Translations under genes and position numbers: made by a program
Origin: Smallanthus sonchifolius
Lineage: Eukaryota; Streptophyta; Magnoliopsida; Asterales; Asteraceae
DNA: 64,000 bases
Assembly: GCA_023525975.1 (NCBI GenBank)
Contig: CM042020.1
Location: 112,949,207-113,013,206 of the forward strand
Direction of reading: 5' to 3'
The notes under the pieces: model-generated
Seen by the model: the letters and a program-made list of their open reading frames with translations, nothing else
What the model was told of the DNA's origin: nothing
Database searches by the model: none
Shown here: positions 46,832-57,308 of the stretch, in pieces
Numbering within the stretch: the first letter of the stretch is position 1
Layout: every line of letters starts with the position of its first letter

Positions 46832-47734
46832 TATAGAAAGATAAGGATATTTTCGATTTTGTAACAAAATTTTCTCTCATTTTAAGTAGAGCCGCTACCA
46901 ATTAGTCTGCCCATTAATTTTTGTTATAGCACCTAAGCTAAATAGCACCTAACCTAATATAATAATAAAATATAAAATATTAGTTTTAAGTTTTAACTAT
47001 ATTTAAAGTAAGTTGTTAATATAACTAAAAAAACAACTTATCAACACTGTTTTTATTATTTTTTATTAATTAACTTTTTATGTATAAGTAAAATAAAACA
47101 AATCATAATCAAACCAATGACCATTAGAGTTGGTATTGAGCTGGAGAGGTCTGGTTGTAGGTTTGAAACCCGACGCCTCTCTTTTTTTTGTTTTTTTAAA
47201 ACAGGACAAATGCTATAAAAAACTAATATACTTTTTTCCACAAACGTCCCTCAATAATTTTTTGTATATAAAAAACTTACTCTTTTTTTTCTCATAAAAG
47301 TCCATCAAAAAATTTATGCATATTAAAAACCAACATATTTTTTTGTTTTTATTACCAAAGTCCCTCGACAACTATAATCATGTTAATTTTACATTTTTTG
47401 TCTACTATCTGCTGATTCATTTGCTAGAGTAAATAGTTGTTAAGAGATTTTTATAAAAAAACCGAAAAATATTCTGTTTTTTACGTACAAAAATTTGTTA
47501 TGAACTTTTGTGAGAAAAAAATAGAGAATATATTGGTTTTTTACGTGCAAAAAATAATTGAAGAACTTTTGTGAGAGAAAAAAAAGTATATAGGTTTTAT
47601 TGGTGCATGCCCTTTAGAATATTCCCAAAATGTCCTTATTACCAATCATGTCTCGGAAAATTCCTAAAATGTCCCTATTACCAATCTAGTCCTCTAGTCT
47701 GTCCCTTTGACCGGATTTTTCTAAAAATGTCCCC
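46832..47734. other. AT-rich DNA, possible SINE remnant at 47105-47180
   Basis: GTAGGTTTGAAACCC at about 47157 resembles a Pol III B box after a TTGGTATTGAGCTGG stretch, but no tail or duplication was found. Several AAACTTTTGTGAGAGAAA-like words repeat around 47270-47585. No gene. Confidence 0.4.
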
Positions 47735-47739
47735 TCAAA

Positions 47740-48215
47740 TACCATCGGATCCGACGGTACAACCTTGTTAGACGACAATATTTTATAACCACTTATTACA
47801 CCGTCGCGTCCGACGGTACAACCTGGCCACGTGCCCCAATACCGTCGGATCCGCCCCTGTATTTTATTACACCGTCGCGTCCGACGGTATCTCCGTCGAT
47901 GATGTCACGATCGTTGCTGCCGGTCTAACAGAAGTGTCACAACCCCCGGCGACATTGTTTATCTTTTGTTTTTTAAACTATATAAGCGGATCCCGCTCTT
48001 TTTTGAAAAATGGCGTCCGACGTTATTACATGAGTGGCCCGACGGTGTTTCGGATTTCAAAACACCGTCGTCCGATGGTATTTAGAAGGTGTCCCGCCGC
48101 TATTTAGATATAACGTCGTCCTTTTAAGCAATGTTTAACACTCCATTCGAAGGCGTCCCGCCAGTAATATATAATGTCGTCCTTTTAAGCAATGTTCAAC
48201 CCTTCATTCGTATTC
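47740..48215. repeat. Palindrome-rich tract built on CCGTCGGATCCGACGG
   Basis: ACCATCGGATCCGACGGTA (47741), ACCGTCGCGTCCGACGGTA (47801), ACCGTCGGATCCGCC (47841) and ACCGTCGCGTCCGACGGTA (47871) are near-perfect palindromes. Degenerate versions continue to 48090. A diverged direct duplication (GTCGTCCTTTTAAGCAATGT at about 48114 and 48176) follows. Dense palindromic subterminal repeats are typical of CACTA and some other DNA transposon ends, but no terminal CACTA was found here. Confidence 0.75.
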
Positions 48216-48954
48216 TTATTCGCTCTCTAACTAACCGTACCTCTCTTCATCCTCTTCGCCTAATTTCCACTTTGCTCCGATCTTGCCGAAAATGAAGAGA
48301 TCTTCTCCGACGCTTATCTCAGTCACACGATACATCACAAAACTATTTCAACCAGGGCACTGATTCAACTCGATTTCCTTCCATCAAAACACTATTTTAT
48401 ATATATTTTATGAATATTATTTAAATATATTTATAAATTAAAATTCTTTTATGAATATTATTGGGGTTAAGTTAACAATAACAATAATAGATTTAGTTAT
48501 TAAGTAATAATAATAATAATAGATTTAGTTATTAAGATGATGCGATTAAACATCAATCTTTGAGATTAAAGGTCAAAATTCCAAACATTGATAGATTAAA
48601 TAGCAAAATTATAAAATCAACTTATATTTATATAAATACTGTAATTTGATCTTTTCGTTTAAAATAAATCAAAATTTTATTTTAATTTTGCACATCTTAC
48701 AAATATAAAATCTTTTATATAAATACCGTTAATAATGTATTTATGAAAATTGCTATAAAAGTGCTAATATAATCTTCAATTTCACTAAATATTATTTTAA
48801 TTTTGCACATCTTACAAATATAAAATGCTTCCAATTTATGAATATTATATTTGCTAAACTAATACAAAATCGGTAAGCGGCAAATACATGAATTCTCGTT
48901 ACGAAGGCAAAATATGAGTTGGATCAAAATGGGTCGGGTAAAAAAACAAGGGAT
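48216..48954. other. AT-rich DNA, nothing recognised
   Basis: No gene. A short direct repeat (TAATAATAGATTTAGTTATT) occurs twice at about 48482-48535, and a diverged repeat of TTTTAATTTTGCACATCTTACA at 48680 and 48792. Confidence 0.5.
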
Positions 48955-49430
48955 AACTTTATACAATAGTAACTAAGTTTTCTATTTGTTTCATTTTAGT
49001 TATTCAAACTTTTTTTGTATCATTTTATTCACTCAAGTTTCTTATCTGTTCCATTTTAGTCACACAAACTTTTTTTGTTTCATTTTAGTCACTCAAGTTT
49101 CACATGTTCCAATTTTGCGAAATTATCATGTTACGAGTTATTTTTTTTTGGATTTCATTCTATAGATATAGTGAAAATGAAATCCAAAAAGAGTAAACCA
49201 ACATTTTCACCATATTCATAAAACAAAATCCAAAAAAGTAACATGTTAACCTCGTAATTGCGTAAAATCATAATAACATGTGAAACTTGAATGATTAAAA
49301 TGAAACAAAAAAAGTTAGAGTGACTAAAATGGAACAGATTAGAAACTTGAGTGACTAAAATGAGACAAAAAAGTATGAATGACTTAAATAGAACATATAA
49401 GAAACTTGATTACTATTTTGTGAAGTTTTT
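48955..49430. repeat. Fold-back MITE with ~210-bp arms
   Basis: The left arm (from TATACAATAGTAACTAAGTTT) and the right arm (ending AAACTTGATTACTATTTTGT) are diverged reverse complements, meeting near 49170-49200. Inside each arm a CATTTTAGTCACTCAAGTTT module repeats about three times. It is non-coding and the ends are approximate. Confidence 0.8.
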
Positions 49431-50214
49431 TTAAAAAAGAATAAAGATTTAACATAACTAAAAAACATAATTTATTAAATATAATAAAATAAATTAAATC
49501 TTACGATTATGCTTGTACTTGTTTTTATCTTTTCAAAAGTATTCGATTACATCTTTATCAGTGGGAAGGTGAAAAAAAAAAACCAAACTAAAAATCTAAA
49601 ATAAATAATCATGTAAACCGTGACAAAAAAAGAAAATATGCACTTTAAATAGTCATGCAACTTGGAAAAAGAATGGAAAAGAATAAACATAAAATAATTT
49701 AAAACTACACAGTTACCTATCGTGAAATTATAAAGTTTTTAATTTTTTTTAAATATATAAGAATTAAAAAAGTGTCAAACTAATTCAATTTGTGTGGTCT
49801 TCAATTGTGCCCCCAGAGGTGAATTACTGAATTGTGCCCCTGAAACAAATGCGAATTACTGAATTATGCCCACCACAAGTGAATTGTGCCCCCATCATCA
49901 ACTAAACCATAAAATGAGAAGTGAATTGTTGCCCCACCATCAACTAAACCATAAAAAGGTTAGAGTTAATTTCGTTTTTTATTCATGAGGTTTATCTTTA
50001 AATACTTATTTTTTCTCAACTCATCGTTTTTTAACCATATGAGTTCTTTTGGTCAACGCCGTTATGTTTTTCTGTTAAATGGATGAACATTTCAGTCATT
50101 TTACACCTAAGAGACTAGTTATTTAAATTACTAAGATTATTTAATTGTTAGAGGGATATTTGTGTAATTTTGTTAGGCACAAGTTATTTGTACACACACA
50201 CATTATATGTACAC
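49431..50214. other. AT-rich DNA with short tandem words
   Basis: At 49797-49960 GTGAATTNNTGCCCC-type words and ATCAACTAAACCATAAAA repeat several times. No gene was recognised. Confidence 0.45.
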
Positions 50215-50360
50215 ACAGTCATTTCGCCACATACGAGTTGTATTGTACCATACAACCCGTATGCCTTCAAAACAGTATCATACCTCATTACGGGTAGTAT
50301 GGTATATTACGGTTGAGAGCACACAGATCATATGGTGCAATACGACCCGTATTCCCTACT
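50215..50360. repeat. Hairpin-motif cluster 1 (ATACGACCCGTAT family)
   Basis: TACGAGTTGTATTGTACCAT then ACAACCCGTATG forms an inverted pair around a GTACC loop. ACGGGTAGTATGGTATATTA and AATACGACCCGTATTCCC follow. The pattern matches the blocks at 52.86-53.25 and 56.09-56.27 kb. Confidence 0.75.
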
Positions 50361-50592
50361 TTTAATTATTTTTTTTCTATTATGAAAAATTACAAATTAG
50401 CAACTAGCAATAGGTATAACCCAAAAGACATAGTGTATCATATATTCATATTTTCTAAAATAAAACTTCTGCACAAAAGGACACTAAAAATTACATCTTT
50501 CAACAAATCAGATCCAAATAATTCACCACTTGCATTTGAATTTGGGTTTGATTGAGAACATCCACAAGAATTCAGATTAAGAACCACCATAC

Positions 50593-50788
50593 AAATATAC
50601 TGAGAGCCATTATCATCCACCATTATCACAACTCTCCCATCCTTCACCAAGAAAGATAAAGCAAACATGTTCTCTACGGTTTGTGCAAATGATATCCTGT
50701 TTAGAACAAGGTTTTCAAGACGAACTTTCTTGTTGATTCTAAGAATATCAAACATTCTAGCAATACTTTTCTCGATGGTGTGGTCAAC
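50593..50788 (-). pseudogene. NSE4 (SMC5/6 complex kleisin) exon fragment
   Basis: The minus strand encodes VDHTIEKSIARMFDILRINK, then KKVRLENLVLNRISFAQTVE and NMFALSFLVKDGRVVIMVDD. This is the start of the conserved C-terminal winged-helix domain of plant NSE4 proteins. An acceptor-like border (AAAAAG/GTTGACC) and donor-like border (ATATTT/GTATGG) enclose about 196 bp, so one exon seems to have been kept. No other NSE4 exon was found nearby, and it lies between hairpin-motif clusters, so capture by a transposon is likely. Confidence 0.75.
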
Positions 50789-50819
50789 CTTTTTATGATG
50801 TCATAATGCGTTATTATCT

Positions 50820-51100
50820 TTCCATATTTTATGAGTTTTCTCTAGAACTTGAAGTAAAACTTTCGTTTTTGATTAAAACTTTATATTCTCTGCTTTAATA
50901 ATAGTGGATTTTACTGATGATTGATCATGGTTTATGAAACACACATGGAATTAACCAACATGGTTTGAATTGTTTGACCTATACATTGCAAAAGTTACCA
51001 CATAAAGTCAAATCAATCCTTATTTTTTATGAGTTTTCGCTAGATCTTGAAGTAAAACTTTCGTGTTTGATGAAAACCTTGTATTCTCTGCTTCAACCTT
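50820..51100. repeat. ~80-bp direct repeat, two copies
   Basis: ATGAGTTTTCTCTAGAACTTGAAGT...CTCTGCTT at 50830-50903 and ATGAGTTTTCGCTAGATCTTG...CTCTGCTT at 51029-51102 match closely. No coding frame. Confidence 0.75.
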
Positions 51101-51179
51101 TAACTATGATTAATTTGATATCAACTCTATAGTTTCAGATCAAATTAATCAATCTTTTTACAATAACAGTGAACAGGTT

Positions 51180-51605
51180 TTTTCGGTCACCTATAAAACT
51201 TAGAACGAATAAAAACCAACTGTTAATTCTAGAAACAATATACGGGTTTTCCAAAACCAACTGTTACTTACCAAGACAGTACATGGTTTTATAAAAAAAA
51301 CAACTGTCTTTAACAGTACACGGGTTTTTCAAACCAACTGTTACTTACCAAGGCAGTACACGATTTTATAAAAATAACTGACTTTAACAATACACGGGTT
51401 TTTCAAACCAACTGCTACTAATAACAACGGTACACAGGTTTTCTGGTCACAAAGTGAATAAAAACCAACCGTTATTCACCGAGAATAGTACAAGGGTATT
51501 TTTTTTCCGTTGCAGGACAAATCAAAACCAACTATTCGTGAGACCAACAACAGTACACGGGTTTATCGGCTGCCTAACAAATGAAAACCAACTATTGTAA
51601 ACCTT
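51180..51605. repeat. Degenerate ~70-85 bp tandem repeat
   Basis: The block ACAGTACACGGGTTTTTCAA plus ACCAACTGTTACTTACC recurs about six times between 51180 and 51605, alternating with ATTTTATAAAAA-type words. The units diverge in length. No open frame. Confidence 0.8.
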
Positions 51606-51774
51606 TTCTTACTTTCTGATCGAATTAAAAAGAAGAGGATACTTATATGGATGTCGGGCAATTAATGATCAATGCTTGTTGCACCAAGAAAATGAGATGT
51701 CCAGATTTTCTACTAAACCAATCTTTATAGTACACCGCAATATGTATTGGAGCTTTGGGGTCCCTCATGGTGGG

Positions 51775-51945
51775 AGTCAATTCATCATTGCATATAGGAG
51801 CCAATGTGGGGCTAGCCTACTTCGTAAAGACATATGTCTTTTAGATGGGAGGTCTCAGGTTCAAACCTGGGCAATGGAGTAGTTTATGATTATTGGTGTA
51901 AAAGTAGAGTAGGAGTAACGTTTGCTGTTCAAAAGAAATTTTGCA
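51775..51945 (+). repeat. SINE-like element
   Basis: A B box (GGTTCAAACCT, 51859-51869) is followed by CTGGGCAATGGAGTAGTTTA, AGTAGGAGTAACGTTTGC and an A-rich end. The same 3' part occurs at 10753-10826. The A box is not clear. Confidence 0.6.
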
Positions 51946-52050
51946 GATAGGAATTTTGGCTATCCAAGGTTGCAACAAGATAATGATCATTGGTTTTGGT
52001 GTCACGAATAATAAGATAGTTCCTTTTCTTCACTTGCAACTTTATTAATC

Positions 52051-52800
52051 TTAGCACTCCTTCCATTTTAATCTGCCCAACACTTTAATTTCTTGATTTC
52101 TCTGCTGTGTAATTAATTGATGATCACAAAAATTAATTTCAAATTTCTCTTCTGCAATCAATTTGGTTGGACAATCTTTTGATGACGTCGCTTCTGATTT
52201 CAATTTTTGTTCCTTTTTTATCGCTGCCTCTAATTCAATTAACAAAGGCTTCACTGGTGTTGAATAGATAGCATCGGGTTCTGGAATTTTGATTCAATCG
52301 ATCGCCTCTTTTTGATGGGATGTTTTTGGATTTTAATCGAACCTTCAAATGTTTCTGTGTTCAATCAATTTCACAAAACAATTCCGTAATCAGTTTCAAT
52401 TTTCAAAAACCATTTCAAGCAAACTGTTTCTTCTAACTGAATTGGACGATTTTGTGTTAATCAATTGATAGAACAATTTCTTGATCGATACTCGATAACC
52501 GCTCTAATACCAATTGTTGGAAATCAAGAGGACAAATCAATTGAACAAGAACAAGATTAACACACAAACTTTGAATCTTCTCATTACCTACTTCTATGTT
52601 CATACAATCGACCCTATATACACATAACGAGCCGTCGCTTCCAAATAAAACACCGGTTTAACCTAATTGACTAATTACATTTAACTCCTCTCAATTACAA
52701 TATTACAACTTTGACACTAAAACATACTTTAAACTAATGACATTCAGACCCCTAAATAAAATTTTAGTTTAACTTTTAATAACGATTACGCAGTGTAAAT
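52051..52800 (-). mobile_element. Remnant 5' end of a copia-type LTR retrotransposon (LTR, PBS, start of internal region)
   Basis: On the minus strand an LTR end ...TTTCCAACA (at 52515) is followed after two bases by TGGTATTAGAGC (52512-52501), a good match to the initiator-methionine tRNA primer-binding site. Downstream is a short frame (52254-52051, ...EAAIKKEQKLKSEATSSKDC) without recognisable gag motifs. The LTR extends right from 52515; its other end was not located and 52800 is approximate. No pol was found, so the element is truncated. Confidence 0.65.
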
Positions 52801-52854
52801 AAAAATAAATTATTCAAAATTTTCTAAGAACAAAAAAGTCAAGGGCATACGATC

Positions 52855-53265
52855 CGTATAGAGCTTTACGGGTTGTATGCCTCAGGGAAAAACATGGAAT
52901 ACAACTCGTATATGACCTTACGGCTCGTATTCCTCTAGAATCCCCAAAAGGAATACGACCCGTATGGTACCGATACAGGTTGTATTCCTTTGAATGAGTT
53001 GAGAAATACGACCCATATGGTACCTATACTGGTCATATTCATTGATGTTTTCCAAGGAAAAAATGAAGAACTAGATTGAGTACTTACTTGATACGAGCGT
53101 CATCTGAAATCGTGCAAATGAAGGTCGTAGTGGGTGAAATGGGTCGTTTTCCCTTTATATAGCCCTTGGCTATACGGGTCGTATAGTACCAAACGACCCG
53201 TATGGTAAAAACCATATGGGTCGTATTGTAATATACGACCCGTATAGTCCTTTTGGTTTTGTTTT
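52855..53265. repeat. Hairpin-motif cluster 2 (ATACGACCCGTAT family)
   Basis: About a dozen copies of TACGACCCGTAT or one- to two-base variants occur in both orientations. ATACGGGTCGT (53172-53182) and ACGACCCGTAT (53193-53203) form a perfect 11-bp stem with a 10-base loop. Another pair surrounds GTATGGTACCGATAC near 52965. It lies to the 3' side of the MULE pseudogene. Confidence 0.85.
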
Positions 53266-53543
53266 TATAGTAGGGAATACGTAAACAAAGAAATTAGTAG
53301 GGAATACGTAGACGAAAAAATTAGTAGGGATTTATAGAACTGTTTAAAGTAAAATATTTACAAGTGAAATAGACTTAATTTTTCAATATTTTATATTACA
53401 ACATTTACGAGTGAAATAGCCTGTATAAAGTACAACTACGTTTTTGATCTTAGTTATTCCTAGTATTAGAAAAGGTAGAGATGTTTTGTTAATGTGTATG
53501 AACTGAGGTTACAACTATGCTTTAAGAGCCATCTCTCGCCGGT

Positions 53544-55883
53544 TCAAAATAAATTAATAGGCTCCTTACATGGATTTTCAGGTGTCGTGGCTTCAATATA
53601 GTTTTCGATACGTGTCTTGTACATGACCTCCCAATTCGCTGCAAATGGCGTTTTGAAACGACTAGAAAAGTAACTTGGTATGGGCAATTGTATTAACATA
53701 ACCAATTGTAAAATGGTTTTCATTAACATAAGCAATTGTAACAAATCGATGAGGCATGAGATCTCTAGGAGATTACCATAAAGGGAAAAAAGTAGTAGTA
53801 TTGGATTCGGCTATGTAGTGTAGAACCACACCAAACCTGTTAGCAATCAGGGCTTCTGCGGGCGGCATCACCATCTAATAATCACGCGGAGCCATATCCA
53901 GACCGTTCCCGTCTAAGGCTTTACGTATAACATCGAAATTGTGAAACATAAACATGCGTGTTCATCTATCTCCGTCATAAGTTCAGTCCGGATATAGCGT
54001 CGGTGATTTTCATCCATCCCTAATCCAACAGCTACAGCCCGGAAACCACAATTACCATCCACCAATATGTCATCTGTACCTGATTTTCATCCATCCCTAA
54101 TCCAACAGCTACAGACCGTGGATTGAAATAGTAAAAAATGCAAACGTTTAAATCAGGAAAAATCACCACTAAATAAAATAAAATCAATTTATCATCTGTT
54201 AGAAAACAAGCCGCATCTCGTGAAAAGATGTCAGCCACACGATGAATTAGACGTTAGCAGCTGCCGCATTCTTCTGATCTCACCAACTAACAGATCTAGA
54301 GCGGTAATGGAAACATTGCCTCGTAACAAATCAAGTACTGGTAGATTGTGCTGACCCATTACCATGATCTTGCTTCTTGTGAAAGTTTCATTTATAGCTA
54401 TTTTCTAGGACTCTAATATTTGGTCGATAAACGACACAAATCTATTCAGCGCTCTGTTACTTGATTTAAGGTAACCATTTAATACCGAATGCTGGTGCTG
54501 ACCAAAGTTACGATACGTGTCAATCCAGGCTGACACGAACTTTTTTTTATATGGTCCAGCCAGTTTTTATTCAGGTACAAAAGAACTCCTAAAAAAAAAT
54601 ATAAAATGATCAAATCATACATAACAAAAGACAAAAAAAAAAAAGAATATGATCACCAAGAAATTACTTTGATGATTGGTAATCAGTTTCCGATAAAGGC
54701 GGTCGTAATTGCACTGGTAAATTTGTGGCATGACAGAGTTGATCAATACCGACCACGAACGTTTAAATTCTCTTTGTTCTTTATTAGAAAAGCTAGCCTT
54801 GCAGTGTTTACTGATATTTTCTGAAATGTGTCACCTGCATAGTAGCTGGATAGCGTTTGGAAACTCTTTTTGGCACGCGTTCACAAGAGCAAGGTCTCTG
54901 TCCTTTAGTATGACATGGATAAAGAAAACCCCCATCAACGGTATTAGTGGGTTCATCAATGCAAGGGATGTAAATATAACCGAGTTATTGCAGTATGGAG
55001 AAAAGAACCTGCATCGGTGTTTCTCCGAATTTGCTTGACTTTTTTTTAACTTATTGCGTGCATTATATGCGGTTCTAAGCCGGACATGTTGTCGGTGTTC
55101 TGTTTCCTCAGTGTTGACAACATGTTACACGGCTCTATGTTTTGTTCTGTCATATGCTTCACCGTACCGAGCTCATTTTCAGACAGTCTCATTGCAAATG
55201 CATGCTCCTCCGGATGTTCTTCAGGTTCATGGTTATGTGTATCATTCTTCACCTCTAATATCCAACTACCCCATTTTTTTGATACATTCCTTTTACAATA
55301 TGTTTTTTTGGTGCCAGTATTTCTAACTGTGGGTGCTTCCTTGTATTTGCCACCACGATCACGTCTAAGCCATACATTCACGACATCACCATGGTTGCTT
55401 TTCTTAGATCGTTTGGTGAGTAACACAACCATTCTCACGTCCTCTCTTAAAAGCCTAATCCACCAACTCATCGCGAGACATGAACACTTGAAATAGTTTC
55501 AGGTAATACTATATAAAGCTAACAACATATAAACCTAACAACAAATAAAGCAAACACCTCACGAGACCCGTCCTAAACCCGTCCCATTGCCTTCACTATA
55601 TAAAGCTAAAAAAAAATAACGAAAACATATGTTGTATCTGATTGGTGTCATACAACCCCCTCTCCCCACCTGATTCACTGTCGTCATCACTATCGTTATT
55701 GTTAGGAGATTCATTGCCGTCTTCACCGCCGTTGTAGTTAGGAGGGGACTGACTGCCGTTATCACCACCGTTATAGTTAGGAGGAGACTGACCACCATTT
55801 TCACCCCCGTAATAGTTAGAAGCTTCACCGCCATAATAGTTAGAAGCTTCATCGAATAGATATTTGCTGTACCACAATGACAT
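53544..55883 (-). pseudogene. MULE transposase pseudogene with FAR1-type domain and OTU-like domain
   Basis: Minus-strand order is as follows. 55883-55596 is an acidic N-terminus with NYYGGE / SPPNYNGG repeats. 55471-55046 is a FAR1/WRKY-GCM1-type DNA-binding region (WLRRDRGGKYKEAPTV; WILEVKNDTHNHEPEEHPEE; FAMRLSENE). 55040-54600 is a decayed MULE DDE core (ACxxVPKRVSKRYPATMQVTH-like, many stops). 54240-53940 holds VDGNCGFRAVAVGLGMDEN, the nucleophile region of OTU cysteine proteases, here with a 76-bp internal duplication. 53744-53544 is the C-terminal piece. MULEs carrying an OTU domain are known in plants. Stops and frameshifts throughout show it is dead. Confidence 0.82.
54005..54114 (-). 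repeat. 76-bp tandem duplication inside the OTU-like region
   Basis: GATTTTCATCCATCCCTAAT plus CCAACAGCTACAG occurs at 54005-54038 and again at 54081-54114. It duplicates the FRAVAVGLGMDEN coding segment and breaks the frame. Confidence 0.9.
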
Positions 55884-56084
55884 CTCAAATGATTTTTTTA
55901 ATAGATTATCGAAATGAATAAAGAAAATTGAACGATGAAATGAATTAACATATAACAGTTAGTAATTTTGACGGAATCTTACTTCACGTCAAATAATTGG
56001 AACACATAACAAGCTAAGAATAATACGTCGTGTCAAATAATTCCCAAAAAAAAAAAATTCATCAATAACTCAACATTATTATGT

Positions 56085-56275
56085 GTCGTATGGTACTATA
56101 CGACCCGTATGTAACAACGTCAGGGGGGTCGTATCCAACGTTACGACCCGTATAATATGCGTCCGTATTGTACTATACCACCCGTATGTGGACATGAATG
56201 ACTGAAGTCATGTGTGACAACTTTTGTCATTTGACTAAGGGGAATACAAGCCGTATTATACCATAAAACCCGTAT
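56085..56275. repeat. Hairpin-motif cluster 3 (ATACGACCCGTAT family)
   Basis: GTCGTAT (56085-56091) and ATACGAC (56098-56104) form a perfect 7-bp stem around GGTACT, followed by CCGTATG. GGGTCGTATCC, TTACGACCCGTAT, GTCCGTATTG, CACCCGTATG and AAGCCGTATTATACC follow. It lies on the 5' side of the MULE pseudogene. Confidence 0.85.
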
Positions 56276-56839
56276 TAGGCTTATGAAAATAACAATTTCG
56301 GATGTACCTATAACAACCCCCTTTTCTTAAAATAATAAATAAATAAATTATAATAAATTAAAAAATATATATAAGCAGATTTTTTTGGCAAGTTGGATTT
56401 TGATAATCTAAGTTATGACTCTTAGACCGATAATAATCCATATCAACAAGAGTTGGTTAATCCTATTGACTCCAATGGAATAAGTCTCCATCCAATCTAA
56501 GAGTTTGGGAATCCTAGTGACTTATCATGTCGATTTCTTGCTCTGTCTTAATCTACGAACTTCTCAACAACAAATTTTGTGCATACCTAGATTGAAACGT
56601 AAGCCAATTGACCTTATTAAAATTCAAGATCACAAATTCCAACAAATCGGTTAACATCGTACTAACACAGATGACGGATTCAACGTTACATTTGTTATAT
56701 TTAATTTCTGATACCGATAACAGTAAGGTGAGGTATGTATTTGTATTCAACAAAAAAATACATATCAAAAGGCTCACACATCTAACAATTGAATGTGTTT
56801 GATAACAAAGAGGTTTGTGCAATATTTATAACGGAAATT
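56276..56839. other. AT-rich DNA, nothing recognised
   Basis: No gene. Short frames on both strands lack domains. Confidence 0.5.
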
Positions 56840-57308
56840 GCGATGGATTACCAACAGACCGCCATTATAAATGTATTCTCACTGACAACACATGAAAATC
56901 AAGACGAGAATCTTTTCTGAACAACATAGTGGGAATCTTAGTCTTAGGTTTAGCAACGCATTACCGATGAACCATTCGTAGGAAATGCATTTCCACTAAC
57001 AACCCCTGAAAACCATTTGACAAAATCTTATTCGAAATCTTATCTTCAACTTTACTGAAGGATTACCGACAAGCTTGTGACGACATTTACTGACGGAGCA
57101 TATCATCGGTGCTACTCGTTTGTAAAAGTTCTTCTTTTATGGTTTAGGCCATTTGTCGTAATCCATCGGTAAAATCCGACAGATTACCAACATATGTTTA
57201 CAGTTATGTTTTTTTTAATCTTTTTTGGATTTTTGTTCGATCCCGTTGCTGATGTGTTGGTAATTACCGACTCATCCCGGTGGATAATACTCCTGTCTCT
57301 TGTAGTGA
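56840..57308 (-). mobile_element. CACTA (En/Spm) transposon end
   Basis: On the minus strand the segment begins CACTACAAGAGACAGGAG (57308 downward), a typical CACTA terminal repeat. Subterminal ATTACCGAC / ATCGGTAA words recur at about 56846, 56960, 57062, 57167, 57187 and 57268 in both orientations. The opposite end and any transposase were not found, so only one end remains. Confidence 0.7.

Noticed and set aside
55086..55496. 136-codon frame on the + strand
   Set aside because: It is the antisense of the FAR1-type domain of the MULE pseudogene.
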